From Lepisosteus oculatus (taxonomy: Eukaryota > Chordata > Actinopteri > Semionotiformes > Lepisosteidae), in NCBI RefSeq assembly GCF_040954835.1, contig NC_090711.1, forward strand, positions 6,331,501 through 6,395,500: 64,000 bases of DNA, in the 5' to 3' direction. The notes below the pieces were generated by a model. It made no database searches. It was not told the origin of the DNA and saw nothing but the letters and a program-made list of their open reading frames with translations. The position numbers and the translations under genes are program-made. Position 1 is the stretch's first letter; each line of letters begins with the position of its first letter. Below are positions 11,801-24,086 of this stretch, one piece after another.

Positions 11801-14459
11801 GGGGAAATTTGTTTAATGGTGCAGTTCAATACAAAAACAAACATTACCAACAGAGAAACCAGCACACTAGTATACATAGGAGAAAAGAGAATTAGTTTAG
11901 ATTGTTTGAGAGAGATATTGTAGTGGAGATGAAAGATGGGAGAAGTGAAAATTCACAATGTATGGGGTGATACACACACTCCATATCACTGGCCTTCTTC
12001 ACAACCTTTTCTTTGTAGAGGATATTTAAGTTGGTGTGATTTGCCCCAATTATTTTGCTAATTTTCAGTAATTTTCCCAGCATATTACAATTAACAGAGC
12101 TGATGCTGCCAAACCAACAAGTGAGACGGTATATTTTAATAAGAAAGACAACATGTAAGACACTTTTAATAAATGATTTACATAACTGTTCAAAAAGTTC
12201 TACCTTGAAATAGCTGAGCCACCTAAGAAAAAAGTGTCTCAATTGGCCTTTTTATAAATTGTGTCACAACATTTGTCCCATCTTATGTTTTTGTCTATGA
12301 CCATTCTCCAGTCTCCAGGTGACTTTAGGTAACAATCCATCAACATACTGTATAGTACAGTACGAACGTATGAATAGTTCATTCATATGGTGTATAACCA
12401 CATTGAAAACTGTAGTGTCATTGTCAAATGATCAAGTGTTTCTCTTTGGTACTTTTTGTTTTATACAAATCCAATTAGGAATCACCAATTACTTCTTTTT
12501 CCTATGGGCTAGCAGCAACTACTCCTAAAGTGAGAGAAAGAGGAAGGGCAGACAATGCCCTCTAATTTGCCCACCTTGCTCAAGTTGTGCAGTGCTGTTG
12601 GAGGGATCCAGGCCATGCAGTATGTGGCTAATGACTAGGTGAAAAAAATCTTATCGTAAAATTATATACAGAACAGAATATGCATTGAACAATAAAACAA
12701 AGGAATGTTAAAAACTGACTTCATAAGTGAAATTGTAGTTGGTTTATTTTTAATTTATATAACTGATACATTTGCCCAATGCCTTATGTTTTCAAAGTCT
12801 TCACCTAGAGTACAAGATGAGTGTTGCAACCTGAATATTTCAAGTTCAAATCCAGGCTTCTGAAAAGCTGTCCTTGGGTTTCTGTGACCCTCATTGCAGA
12901 TTATGTGCAATTATATCAGTGGAAACCTGCAGCCTTTACATAAGCTTTTGGTGAGCTGGTGTTATAAATTATGGTTATCCCAAATTGGTACCAAATCATA
13001 TTTCATATGATTTATATGTAGTAAAACTGGTATGGGCAAAATGATAATTAAAAATAAGTGTTCTGAATTCATTAAGGAAAACATATAAGGCATTATTGTT
13101 ATGATGTACTGAAGCACAGAAATCAATATTAACATCCATCTAAACTCTTTTGGTAAGCCAGCAGTCACAATATGTTTTTGATTTGCAAGATCTACTGTGA
13201 CATTTAGGGCTAGTGTTCTGAAAGAGCTTCACATTGAAGCCAGTTAATTTGTTGGCAGAGGCCCAACTCCTACTCTCTATTACCAGTACTTAGTGTGCAA
13301 GACCTCAGTATAACCCTATAAATAATGGGAGATTACAGAAAAAAATGCACAAAAGGGGTCTAATTAATAGAGTATTGAATATGAGAAACAGTATCTGACT
13401 ACATTATCACAGTCGCTGCGTGACCAAAATGTGATCTACTTCTTTCCTTTAACATAAATTATTCTATGGACACAATCAAGATTCAAGAGTTTAAGGGTAT
13501 CTCCACCACTAAACCTTATAAAACAGATCTTTTTGACTCTATACAGAAGATTAATGGCAACTTGAGAGCTGTCATTGGGAAGGACCAGTCAAAAGGTCAC
13601 CTGCACAGTTAATAGCAGTCACATTGAAAGCGGTGGAATTTTTTGTGTTATAGGACACTCTGCAAAACATTTGTAGGGAGGTACTGGGTACACTATGGAT
13701 ACACAGACATATTTTGGGGCAAAATAGATCAGCTGGAATGCTGATGTAACAAACTCTGTAATTGGAGCCACTTTGGAGGCAATTATAGAAGTGATTTCAC
13801 CCCTGTCTGAAATCTAGACAGTGTCAAATATAGCCGCAGTGGAGGATCCAGTCCATTGCCATGGTAGAGTTGTCTGCGGTCTAGAAAGTGGCGCTATGTC
13901 TGTCAGAGCCAGTGAGCAACCAGAATCGAATCAAGGCTGGGGCGGGGAAGAATCAGCCTTTTAAAAAGAATGTTTAATTGGGATGATGTGGAATGAAGTG
14001 ACATATACAGTACTGTATCTCCCCACGCTCTTGGAAAATGCTTCCGAAAAGATTTTTATAGTTGAGCTTAATAGTGCTAACAGTATAGTCAGAAACTCAG
14101 ATTGCCTATGACTTTACTGAGGTTAGTTTTGTATGTGTAAGCATTCTGTGATCTTGACCAAAGCTCCTGGAGATTGCAGAGGTGTAGAGATGAGGGCAAA
14201 AGTCTTGGAAAACTTTATTACTCTGCTGAGTATTAATGAGTAAAACATGATTATTCTCTTTGTTGGCATCAGTAGAGGCTAGTTGCTCGTTTTCTTGCAG
14301 ATGTTAAACAGAGATCCTGACTACTTGGCCACTAAATATCCCAGGACACTGTGTGTGGGTATGGGTGTCCTAAAACTATGTCTTCGGCAGCGGCTACATT
14401 CTGCTCTTTTTCAAACCTGGCCTTCTGAAATGTCTTTCTTCATTCAATATGCATAACAA
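5829..14459. other. Non-coding, mostly unassigned
   Basis: About 8.6 kb of AT-rich sequence without a supported gene. A short alternating purine-pyrimidine palindrome occurs near 9153-9178. A B-box-like word (agttcaaatcc) near 12845 hints at a decayed tRNA-type SINE but has no recognisable body. The 13490-13980 stretch is richer in GC than its surroundings and may be an old repeat I cannot name. Confidence 0.5.
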
Positions 14460-14900
14460 GCCGTCACTTTTCCTCTCATTCACCTGTCACTCAATGCTGG
14501 TTACCATGAAAACATGTGCCAACAGGAAATCTTCATCACCTGCCAGCAATTTACATCCACACCCCTAATAGGTGGTGCAGAACATTTACTGTAAGGACGG
14601 CTCTGACACTGCTCTGGGCCCTGTCAATGAATTCCCTTTCAGAGCCTCTCTAGTCCTTGTTCCTCTTTTCTCGTGTTGCCTTGTCTGGATTCCTAACCTC
14701 TGCTGTGTTTTCTACTTCCTACTTGGCTTTTCTATTCTTGGCTTCGGCCCCTGCTTGCTTTTACATCATTGTCTTCGGGATTTGCCCAGGATAGGAACTG
14801 TGTTTTACCAAGTTTTCTGGATCTGACCCTCGCTTCAACCCGACCAAGCGCCTTTGTTTGGGTCTCTTCCACTCATTCACCGGCTTAGCATTTAAATCAT
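14460..14900 (+). repeat. Possible solo LTR relic
   Basis: From about 14600 the strand becomes strongly pyrimidine-rich. It has recurring short 'cctt..tctggattcc..cctgc' units, then a 'ctggatctgaccctcg..acccgacc' segment near 14817-14845. This layout resembles the LTR region of fish Gypsy-type retrotransposons as I remember them. No polypurine tract, primer-binding site, terminal TG..CA pair or duplication was identified, so the boundaries are soft. The 84-codon open frame here is probably incidental. Confidence 0.22.
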
Positions 14901-15593
14901 TTCCAATGATAGAGGCAGAAGGAAGCAAAAGAGACATAAAGTACTTGTGAAGAGAGGTCTAGTGCTGGAATAATAGAAGACAGTGGAAGAACGGGTCAAC
15001 ATGAGTACAGTACATGCTATATATTTATGACAAATTAATTACCATCATTTAACAGATGCAAGCTTTAGTATCACTGCTAAAACCATAGGCAGTAGTATTT
15101 ATTGTCTTGTCAACTTTTACAAGAGACCCCTTTGTTTTATTCAGCACACAAGGAAAACCAATGACTTTACAGTACTTATTTTGAAGACTGTAAACATCAG
15201 CAGACTTGAGTTGGGTCCCCCGAAGTAAAGGGATTTGAATGTCCTTACAGTGTAATAAAATCGCAGCATTCAGTTCTTTTGATGGGTGAATTCAAGTCAC
15301 ACATTCCAGGGTATATTGTATTATTAGTTGGCATTCACAGAAAAACTTGAAAAACACAGCAATGAAGGATAACCCACTCCTTAGGAGGAGGAGATGAAAT
15401 AGAAGTAAAAAATGTTAAGTCACTCCACAAGAATATATTGTAGACACATAACCACAATTTATAATCCCATTCTTCAGATGTGGGAAAGAACAAGAATAGA
15501 CACTTTCATACAGTATAACATAAGGGCTGACTGTGGAAGCATGAACTGTACAGTATCTATAAACGTTTTTTTAAATAAAAAACTTTCACACAC

Positions 15594-15700
15594 GAAGAAA
15601 GCTCCACAGCTGAAAAGTTATGTTTCCTTTCTTCTCTTTTCAGCATGGAATAAACCTTTACATATTCGCATGCTGAAGCAGCTCCCTACTTAATCTATAA
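15594..15700 (+). repeat. Dispersed repeat module, copy 1
   Basis: The segment beginning 'gaagaaagctccacagctg' and passing through 'ttttcagcatggaataaacc' (15639-15658) and 'cgcatgctgaagcagctccc' is closely matched, in the same orientation, at 57544-57655. The two copies are 42 kb apart, so this is an interspersed repeat. It is probably the 3' end of a retroelement, but I cannot name the family. Confidence 0.55.
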
Positions 15701-18700
15701 AAGTTGCCATCTTGGTAGGGAGTCACTGGAAGTCCATCTAATTTAAACCTTCTTAAATTATTTAACATTGTCATTGTTTAATATATCAGTGCAGGCTGAA
15801 TGAAATTCAAAAACGTGCTCTAATATCCCTTAGACTGGAAATGTCAAATTTTCAAAGTCTGCCCTTAGGAACTACCTGATGCTACAAAATACAATATGTA
15901 GGCAGAGATGATAGCAATGAAAAACCATTGCAGGAAATCTGCTTATTTCCCCTTTCCTGCCATACAGTGTTTTATGAAAAATCAGATCAGAACAGCTGTG
16001 GTCATTAAAAATTAATATTTTAAAAGTAATACCTAATTCATATATTTTTCTTTTCTGCCTCTTACTGTATAATCATTTTATGTATTATCATTTTTACATA
16101 TAATCATTTTATGCATCTGTACTTTTAAGTAGAACAAAAATCCCTGGTGCATGTGTTGGAGGAGCACATCAGCTATGATTTCATACTGCATTTAGACATA
16201 AAAGCTTGCCACCTCATGCAATCTGGATTTGATCCCAGGACATCTTTTTCTTCATTAATTAGTGTATCACAATGTTTAAAAGATTTAAATGAAGGTTAAA
16301 TAGAAAAGAAGTACAAAAAATAAAAGTTGCAGTAACCTTTCAGTTCAGCCACACTTTCAAACTTGAAAATTAAATAAATTATGAATAAATATGAATATAG
16401 TGCATTTGCTTACTATCTGAGATAAAGATCACTCTGTAGAATACAGCAATACCAATTTATTATTTCAATGTTATTTCCAAAACAGAAATCCATGATTTCC
16501 AAGGTGGTGGAAACAATTTTATCCTCTTAATACAATTCAGGCCTTTTCTTCAATGTTCCGTGCTTTCAGAAAAAAAGATGGCGTTAATGTCCTTACAAGA
16601 GACTTGATTCCTATATCTCTGGAACTCCACTAATGGCAACAGCATACTGTACCTGGCTAATTGGTCAACCTCAAGAACATCAGTACATTACTAGGATTTA
16701 CAGTACCACTCTGAGGAAAATCTTCCAAGAGCAGGGGAGATAGTCAAGACAATAGACTTGTACTAAGATCTTTAATTACACAACTCAGTTATAACTATTT
16801 AATGATCTGGAAATAAATATTCTTTTCAGTGCAAAACATATAGCCAGTAAAGCCTCATTGTTTGAATACCCCTTTAGTTTTGAAGCTGCCATTTTGAATT
16901 TAGTTTCTTGCTAGACCTTTTCTGATTGTTTGTTTTGTTACAAGCTCACCGAGCTATAAGAAATAATTTGGTAACCTGCTCCATTCATTTCCGTCTAATT
17001 GCTGCTTTACTGCCCTTGCTCCAATGTATTGCAAAAAGCGTCTGTATTTTTTCTGGTATACAGTACATCTGATTTCCCCAGCCTGAGGTTGAGGTTTCAC
17101 ATCTTTCTCTCTTCATCCCTTATCAGTGGTTAAATGCACCATGCGTGTTCTTGACAGGGCCCTGTTGCTGAGGCTGTCAGTTATACAGTATGTAGGTAGG
17201 CTACATTCTGGCAGAGCAGCAAAACAACAAGTAGTGTGTGGGCAGAAACTGCCTGTGATTTGATCAATTTGACTATCTTCAGAATGAGCCTTTGTTGTTT
17301 ATGTGCCAACAGAGTCATTTGTTGGTGTCAAAAATACCCCCAGGGACAAGGATTAGATGAATTAATTGAGATGCGAGTTTGTTGTCGTAAAGAGACACAT
17401 TCACACAGGGACTCATTTTGATGGTGTATTTTAGTGCTCAAATGCCAAGACCATGAATGAGAGTGTAGGTTTGAGAATGTGCTTGGAATAATTCCAGTAT
17501 TTTTTGTGAGAGACTCTAATGAATGCAAATGCATTGCAAAGACATACTAATCCCTCTCATACTCACCTGTAGTTATCTGCAGTATATATTTATTACCTTA
17601 CTGGCAACATTTTAAAATCAGTTTTTTATCTATATTCAGCATATTTTCTGGGAGAAATTTAGTTCCTAATTCAGTTTACTCTGATCCTACAGTGTGTGTA
17701 GAATTTTCTTGATATTTTCTGCATTACAATATTCAATGTTACAACCCTGTCTATATCCAGTAGAGAAAAGGCTTTGAGCTTGCTTCAATTAATTTGAATC
17801 TGGATGTTAGGTTACTACTGAACAACAGGGGCTGATGCCCAAACTTCGCAGCATGTACTGTATTCAGAAATGGTGTAATGCTTAAATCTAAAGTGTTTTT
17901 TGTAGGTTATCTAGCACATGAGGTAAGGGTTTGATACAATAAGGGTGACTCATTCCTGCCTTTGGCTCTGATGAGGTGTTAAACCTTTCTATGCTCCTGC
18001 TTTAGGATAAAATGTAAACTCAGGTCGTCATGATCTAAGTTCCTGTACATTATTAGTAACTGCACTGTTACAGTAATTGTAGAATGTGATGAAACATTGT
18101 CATTGTCAATGAATTACACATTAATGATTTAATTTTCATTACTTGTGTTCCCCGTTATCTGGATTGGGTTTTGATAGTGTTGCTCATTGTATGTGGAAAA
18201 ACTGCTTTCATAATTATTTCTGAATGGCTTTTTTTCTGCTCCAGTTAGGGCAGATTTCTTTCCTTTACAAACTCAATGTGAATTTTAGATCTCTGTTCCT
18301 TTGTTTATTTGATTCTAAGTACAAGTTAAAAACAAAAGTCATGCTCACAATTGAATGTAGCTGCATAATTAATAAAATGAATTAGAGCATTGGCAGTATA
18401 AACACACTTCTTGATGGTGGAAGAGTCATTCATATAATTTGTATTGTGGAGTCTTGAAATGTTCCTATTCTTGTTAATTACTCACTTTAGAGGCATGATT
18501 GAAACCTCTGAAGTTTCAAACCAATGCAGTGTCGCTTGCTTGAGTGTCAGAGGCTATTAAGAAGGACGTGCCTTTGTCCTTCCAAAATCAGTACAAAGTC
18601 TAGGGAACTGTACTATAAACAATCGAAGAACGGTCTTGAAGTGCAATAATTGATGAGTCTTACATGTATGTTTTCGTGGTGAAGGTGAACTGCTACAGTG

Positions 18701-19114
18701 TAGTGTAATGGAAGGGGACTCCCAGGAATGCATAAACAGATTAGAATAGGAAAGTGAGAGAGGTCATAAATTTGTGAAGGTACTTGGACCTGTCCTTTTT
18801 ATCAGCTAGTTGGTAACCTAATTAATCCCCATCAACACTATGCTTAAGTGATCCATTAACACGTCTTTACCAGAATCTTTTAGCACTCTGTTCCTTCATA
18901 CTCTTTTTATTCTTGCAGGCTAAAAATAAATCTTGTCATCTTTTCTTATGTGACTTATTTATTACTCCAGGTATTATTCTTAATGCCAAGCTTCAGTGGT
19001 GAAATATCCTTTTATACTTTAAATATTCTAGATGCCATTGTATGAGTTTGCTGTACACTGCTCAGCTTGAACAATTTTACTGTTGTTCCAAACATTCTGC
19101 TACTGTACTGTATG
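15701..19114. other. Non-coding, nothing assigned
   Basis: AT-rich intergenic sequence with only short open frames. A 'ggatttgatcccagg' word near 16226 resembles a SINE B box, but no body is recognisable around it. Confidence 0.55.
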
Positions 19115-19116
19115 TA

Positions 19117-19329
19117 CAGTGCCTTGCGAAAGTATTCGGCCCCCTTGAACTTTTCAACCTTTTGCCACATTTCAGGCTTCAAACATAAAGATATAAATTT
19201 TTTATTTTATGTGAAGAATCACCAACAAGTGGGACACAATTGTGAAGTGGAACGAAATCTATTGGATTTTTGAAACTTTTTTAACTAATAAAAAAATGAA
19301 AAGTGGGGCGTGCAAAATTATTCGGCCCC
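19117..19329 (+). repeat. Left terminal inverted repeat of the Tc1-like element
   Basis: This 213-bp repeat pairs with 20534-20746 in reverse complement. The word attcggcccccttg occurs near its outer end (19134-19147) and again at its inner edge (19320-19333), giving the direct repeats expected for transposase binding in IR/DR elements. Confidence 0.93.
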
Positions 19330-19335
19330 CTTGCG

Positions 19336-20355
19336 TTAATACTTTGTAGAGCCACCTTTTGCTGCGATTACAGCTGCAAGTCGCTTGGGGTATGTCTCTA
19401 TCAGTTTTGCACATCGAGAGACTGAAATTCTTGCCCATTCTTCCTTGCAAAACAGCTCGACCTCAGTGAGGTTGGATGGAGAGCGTTTGTGAACAGCAGT
19501 GTTCAGCTCTTTCCACAGATTCTCGATTGGATTCAGGTCTGGACTTTGACTTGGCCATTCAAACACCTGGATATGTTTATTTCTGAACCATTCCTTTGTA
19601 GATTTTGCTGTCTGTTTGGGATCATTGTCTTGTTGGAAGATAAATCTCCGTCCCAGTTTCAGGTCTTTTGCAGACTCCAACAGGTTTTCATCCAGAATGG
19701 TCCTGTATTTGGCTGCATCCATCTTCCCCTCAATTTTAACCATCTTCCCTGTCCCTGCTGAAGAAAAGCAGGCCCAAACCATGATGCTGCCACCACCTTG
19801 TTTGACAGTGGGGATGGTGTGTTGAGGGTGATGAGCTGTGTTGCTTTTACGCCAAACATATCGTTTTGCATTGTGGCCAAAAAGTTCGATTTTGGTTTCA
19901 TCTGACCAGAGCACCTTCTTCCACATGTTTGGGGTGTCTCCCAGGTGGCTTGTGGCAAACTTGAGACGAGACTTTTTATGGATATCTTTGAGAAATGGCT
20001 TTCTTCTTGCCACTCTTCCATAAAGGCCAGATTTGTGCAGTGTAAGACTGATTGTTGTCCTATGGACAGACTCTCCCACCTCAGCTGTAGTTCTCTGCAG
20101 TTCATCCAGAGTGATCATGGGCCTCTTGGCTGCATCTCTGATCAGTCTTCTACTTGTCTGAGCTGAAAGTTTAGAGGGACGGCCAGGTCTTGGTAGATTT
20201 GCAGTGGTCTGATACTCCTTCCATTTCAAGATGATCGCTTGCACAGTGCTCCTTGGGATGTTTGAAGCTTGGGAAATCTTTTTGTATCCAAATCCGGCTT
20301 TAAACTTCTCCACAACAGTATTACGGACCTGCCTGGTGTGTTCCTTGGTCTTCAT
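19336..20355 (-). CDS. Tc1-like transposase, apparently intact
   Basis: This single 339-residue frame is the usual length for Tc1 transposases. Such enzymes bind the terminal repeats and move the element by cut-and-paste in the nucleus. The N-terminal part (about 1-115) looks like the paired helix-turn-helix DNA-binding region, with a GRPS linker motif at 58-61. The catalytic part contains WSDE with D152, QQDNDPKQTA with D243, and SPDLNPIENLW with E278. There are 34 residues between D243 and E278, the DD34E signature of the Tc1 group. The C terminus ends in a GGSTKY tail common in this family. The start at 20355 gives an MKTKE N terminus typical of Tc1 proteins. I see no frameshift or internal stop. 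A 148-codon frame overlapping on the same strand (19659-20105) is a shadow. Confidence 0.95.
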   Translation of the reverse strand: MKTKEHTRQVRNTVVEKFKAGFGYKKISQASNIPRSTVQAIILKWKEYQTTANLPRPGRPSKLSAQTSRRLIRDAAKRPMITLDELQRTTAEVGESVHRTTISLTLHKSGLYGRVARRKPFLKDIHKKSRLKFATSHLGDTPNMWKKVLWSDETKIELFGHNAKRYVWRKSNTAHHPQHTIPTVKQGGGSIMVWACFSSAGTGKMVKIEGKMDAAKYRTILDENLLESAKDLKLGRRFIFQQDNDPKQTAKSTKEWFRNKHIQVFEWPSQSPDLNPIENLWKELNTAVHKRSPSNLTEVELFCKEEWARISVSRCAKLIETYPKRLAAVIAAKGGSTKY

Positions 20356-20533
20356 GATGCTCTCTGCGCTTTCAACAGAACCTTGAGACTATCACAGAGC
20401 AGGTGCATTTATACAGAGACTTGATTACACACAGGTGGATTCTATTTATCACCATCAGTCATTTAGGACAACATTGGATCATTCAGAGATCCTCGCTGAA
20501 CTTCTGGAGTGAGTTTGCTGCACTGAAAGTAAA

Positions 20534-20746
20534 GGGGCCGAATAATTTTGCACGCCCCACTTTTCATTTTTTTATTAGTTAAAAAAGTTTCAAAAATCCA
20601 ATAGATTTCGTTCCACTTCACAATTGTGTCCCACTTGTTGGTGATTCTTCACATAAAATAAAAATTTTATATCTCTATGTTTGAAGCCTGAAATGTGGCA
20701 AAAGGTTGAAAAGTTCAAGGGGGCCGAATACTTTCGCAAGGCACTG
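20534..20746 (-). repeat. Right terminal inverted repeat of the Tc1-like element
   Basis: Reverse complement of 19117-19329 with two differences seen by eye, near 20670-20680 on the + strand. The outer direct-repeat motif is at 20716-20729. The inner one, at 20534-20543, lacks one G compared with its left counterpart. Confidence 0.93.
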
Positions 20747-20748
20747 TA

Positions 20749-23700
20749 TCTTGTCACTCCACACTGCCTGGCTACATTTACTGATGAATCAGCTAGAATA
20801 CTTACATCAGTCTTTTTTCATAGGTTAACCATTCTACCTATTAGAAATTCCTTCTCACTTTCATTTAACTCTTTGCGGAATGATGTTAAATCTATTTTAG
20901 CAGTTTGTCTCCTCTCCTGTTCAAAATATATTTTCATCAATTCGACTATTTAGTTTTAAGCTTTCACTCTCAATTTTCTGTCAGCCAAACTTTACCAGCT
21001 TATGAAGTTGGATCGCTTGCAAAGGCAGAGCAATGGTTCTAATGCTTCCAGCCAAATTGTGATTAAAGTTGTGCCTTATTAACAAATCAATTTATTTTTG
21101 CATCAAACGTATTCATAACACAGAATCATTTTTCTCAAAGGGATGACTGGCCTCTGCATTCTAAATAGCACATGCAGCATGTCCTCAGAAATGGCTTTCA
21201 GGATTTGTCTTCTCTTTCAGAGTCTTGTCCTATTTCCTTCTTTTTTTCCTTCTGGTACACTGCTGCTTGGTTTCAATAAATCGGTTTCATTGAGATTTTA
21301 AAGGATGAACGAACATGACAGTTATTCTTATGTGAAGTTTGCAGTGTCACTGTTCTGACTGAGGGCTTTTTATCTTTCTGTTTCCATTCCACAAGGCCCT
21401 GTTGAGACATTGTGGGGTTACCTTAGAAACAGGAATACGTACTAATGTGAAACCCAGCATAAACTGTAAGGCATGAAGGAAGAGATAGGAATTGCAGCAT
21501 TAAATAAGAAGCAATTGGGAAACTGGATGGACAGATATTTCTATGCGTGGGACTTTACAAAACTCACCCATTTACAAGAGCTGGGATTCATAATCCCCAT
21601 ACTTTGAAATCACACTCTGTTGAATCATTTAATTTAAAAGCCTCTGCAATGGAGAAAAATCAAGGCATGTTGCAGGGAGGTCTCATTATAGAGGCCTAGA
21701 AGATCTACTGTATATATCCTACACCCAGTTTTCTGGTGCACAATGTCTGAAAAGATCAGGGAGTACAATGAGAGATACCCAGATACCATCTTGACACATT
21801 CTGTTTTTGCTTTTTTCTCTGTTCTATGAATACATCCCCGCCAGAACTATTGGTATTGTGATGGTAATGCAACCAAGCACATTGTGTTTCTCACAGATGA
21901 CTTTTGATATCTTACTGACTTTCTGATATCTACAAACAAACAGAATTCTAGAAATTACCTGGTTATTTCAAATCTCCAAACAGGAGTTGAATTGTATGTG
22001 AAGAACAGTTGTAGCGTTTTTTTACCATAGTGTGCTGTATTTGCTCTTCAAGCACAAACACTGTAGATGACACTGCAGTCCCTAAGGAATGTAAAACAGT
22101 GCAGACAGAGATCATGAACCCACCCATGTTTCTGTTCAAGGGTCATTTTTCATCCCAGTGTCGAATGTTTTGGTCTTTCCTCCTTGTGATGTGTGTAGTG
22201 CATGGTCTTTCTGGCCCTCAGAAATGTCAAGTAATTCCTGCAACCCACTTAATTTACACACCATTTAATCCAGCAAGCATTTCACTGTCTTCGCACTGTA
22301 TTGGACTCCAAGCATTTCAGAACCTCAGGACTCAGCTCACTGTGGTATTATATTTGTTCAAGTGCTGTGTCATCAATCCCTCTGGCTTGTGTGCTTGGAC
22401 TCTGTGAAATTATGATGATCTCCCTCTGGGTGTTGTAAGAAAAAAAGAAAAATGCAGAAAAAGAAAAGTGGCTTCTGGAACCGTACCAATAATAAAAATA
22501 TGGATTTATCGCATTGGCCGACAAGCCTGCTCTTAAGGGAAATAAATATAATTCTGTCAAGTGGCTGGCTCCAAGGATGTTTTGTGCTCCTGTGTGGAGA
22601 GCTGACTTGGTGTAAATGTCATAGTTGAGGTCCACACACACAACAATAACAGAAATAAGGGGACAGCTCAGCCTTCTTGCAGTTACCCTTGAGAGGAAGT
22701 ATCAATAAAAGGTTTTTTCTTAGGCTGATTGTTTCTGCTTTCTTGCTCAGCATGATTGTCACATTTTAAAGTTTTGTTTCTGAAACTAGGCACACAGTAG
22801 GTCCTTTTTGAATTATTTTCTCTTTTTTTAACCCACTCTCATTGTTGACCCAAGATATCAAATAGAAATCACTGGCTACTAATTCCCTGCACTAGCACAC
22901 ATTTAATATGGATTATTCTTGTTTTCAGCAATGACAATTAATTTGTTTTACCGGGGAGGAAATAAGCCATAAAGACCACAGAATGCTAGAAGTCACACAA
23001 ACAAAAAGGAATACATCATCCTTCTTAGGATTTTAATGAGTTTAAAACATCCAGAAAGATGACTGCCTTAACGTACTTCCTTAAGAACCCAATTGCCACT
23101 ATTGCAGTTTTTCACATGTGCTGCTTTTTTATTTGTGTCTCCTTCGGATTTTCCCTTGCAATATCCTTTCTATTCATCACAGATCAGTACATTTTATAGT
23201 TGCATATCTCAACAGTGCAGGCTCAGTCTGGGAATATGCTGTTTCTTGCTATGCAATTTTTCTTGAATTAAAGATTTGAGGACAAATGCCATTGGGGTGG
23301 GAGACTGCTTTCCACGTCTGTGATAACTTTAGGTAGTTTTTCTAGAGGGGTGTACTCAAAATTCGAGATCATGTCTTGTTATTTATATTGCATTTTTTTT
23401 TTACATATAGCTTTCATCCTATACCATTTTGGACCAATACACTACAGAGATTGAATTCGCCCATCAGGAAACACATGAACCATTCTTAATTGACCTTCCA
23501 CCACTTATACAAATACAGTGGAATGTTGTTTTCTTCAGATATGCAACACTATTTTTATTGCATCCATCAAGGAAATGAAAAATGCTGAAAATAAATACCT
23601 GTGATAATAGAGGGATTTTTGTAAACTGGAACACAAATAGAATTGAAAAATTATATACTCATTATTTGCTTAGAAGCCTGAGTCCATTTAACTGTATGAT

Positions 23701-23954
23701 TTTGTTCTGACAATATTTCCAGTAATCGCACTCCAGCTGCTTGACTAAAAACTTTCAATCCTCTGCGAAAAATATAAGCATTTTGATCATCAGAATTTTG
23801 CTGCTGTGGTTTTGTTGAAGGCTGATCCTGGTTAAATGATGTCTGTTTCATTGTTTATCTTGGTCTGTTTAGAAAGGATATGAAATCATTGAAAGAGTAA
23901 CTGAGTGATTGTGGTTCCAAAATGAAACAAAGAGCTTAAACATAAAGACACTGA
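20749..23954. other. Region between transposon and opsin, nothing assigned
   Basis: No gene was supported. A 125-codon open frame at 22030-22407 has no recognisable family. An opsin leader exon and promoter may lie here, but no TATA box or exon can be defended from sequence alone. Confidence 0.45.
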
Positions 23955-23998
23955 CTGCCTCCTCTTCCTACCTCTCCGTTTCTTTCTTGTGTGTTTAG
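23955..23998 (+). promoter_or_regulatory. Splice acceptor directly before the opsin start codon
   Basis: A long pyrimidine-rich run (ctgcctcctcttcctacctc, then ccgtttctttcttgtg) is followed by TTTAG at 23994-23998, immediately abutting the ATG at 23999. This has the form of a strong 3' splice site. It implies that the transcript carries an upstream exon, probably untranslated. Confidence 0.6.
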
Positions 23999-24086
23999 AT
24001 GGGAAATGCCTCCGAAACAGCTTTGTTCATTTCCACTGTCTCCAAGGAGAATGATGTCCTCATGGGATTGCTTTATTCCGTATTTG
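23999..24086 (+). CDS. Opsin coding exon 1 (N terminus, start of TM1)
   Basis: Encodes residues 1-29 plus one base of G30, and ends at donor G|GTAAGT. ATGG gives a good Kozak +4 G. It contains the sequon N3-A-S5. The phase-1 break inside TM1, just before the conserved G-N, matches the intron position I recall for OPN5. Confidence 0.88.

Larger units (their letters stand above)
19117..20746 (-). mobile_element. Complete Tc1/mariner (Tc1-like, DD34E) transposon
   Basis: The 1,630-bp element begins CAGTGCCTTGCG and ends with its reverse complement. It is bounded on both sides by TA (19115-19116 and 20747-20748), the duplicated target of the Tc1/mariner superfamily. The terminal inverted repeats are 213 bp each and differ at only two positions by eye. 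Between them is one uninterrupted transposase gene on the - strand. Each repeat has an outer and an inner copy of a short 'attcggcccc' motif, the IR/DR arrangement of many fish Tc1-like elements. Little decay is visible, which implies a recent insertion. It lies 3.3 kb upstream of the opsin coding start. Confidence 0.96.

Noticed and set aside
19659..20105. 148-codon - strand open frame inside the transposon
   Set aside because: Shifted-frame shadow of the transposase gene.
22030..22407. 125-codon + strand open frame with a hydrophobic stretch resembling a signal peptide
   Set aside because: No recognisable family, no splice or promoter support; length is within chance range for many frames in 64 kb.
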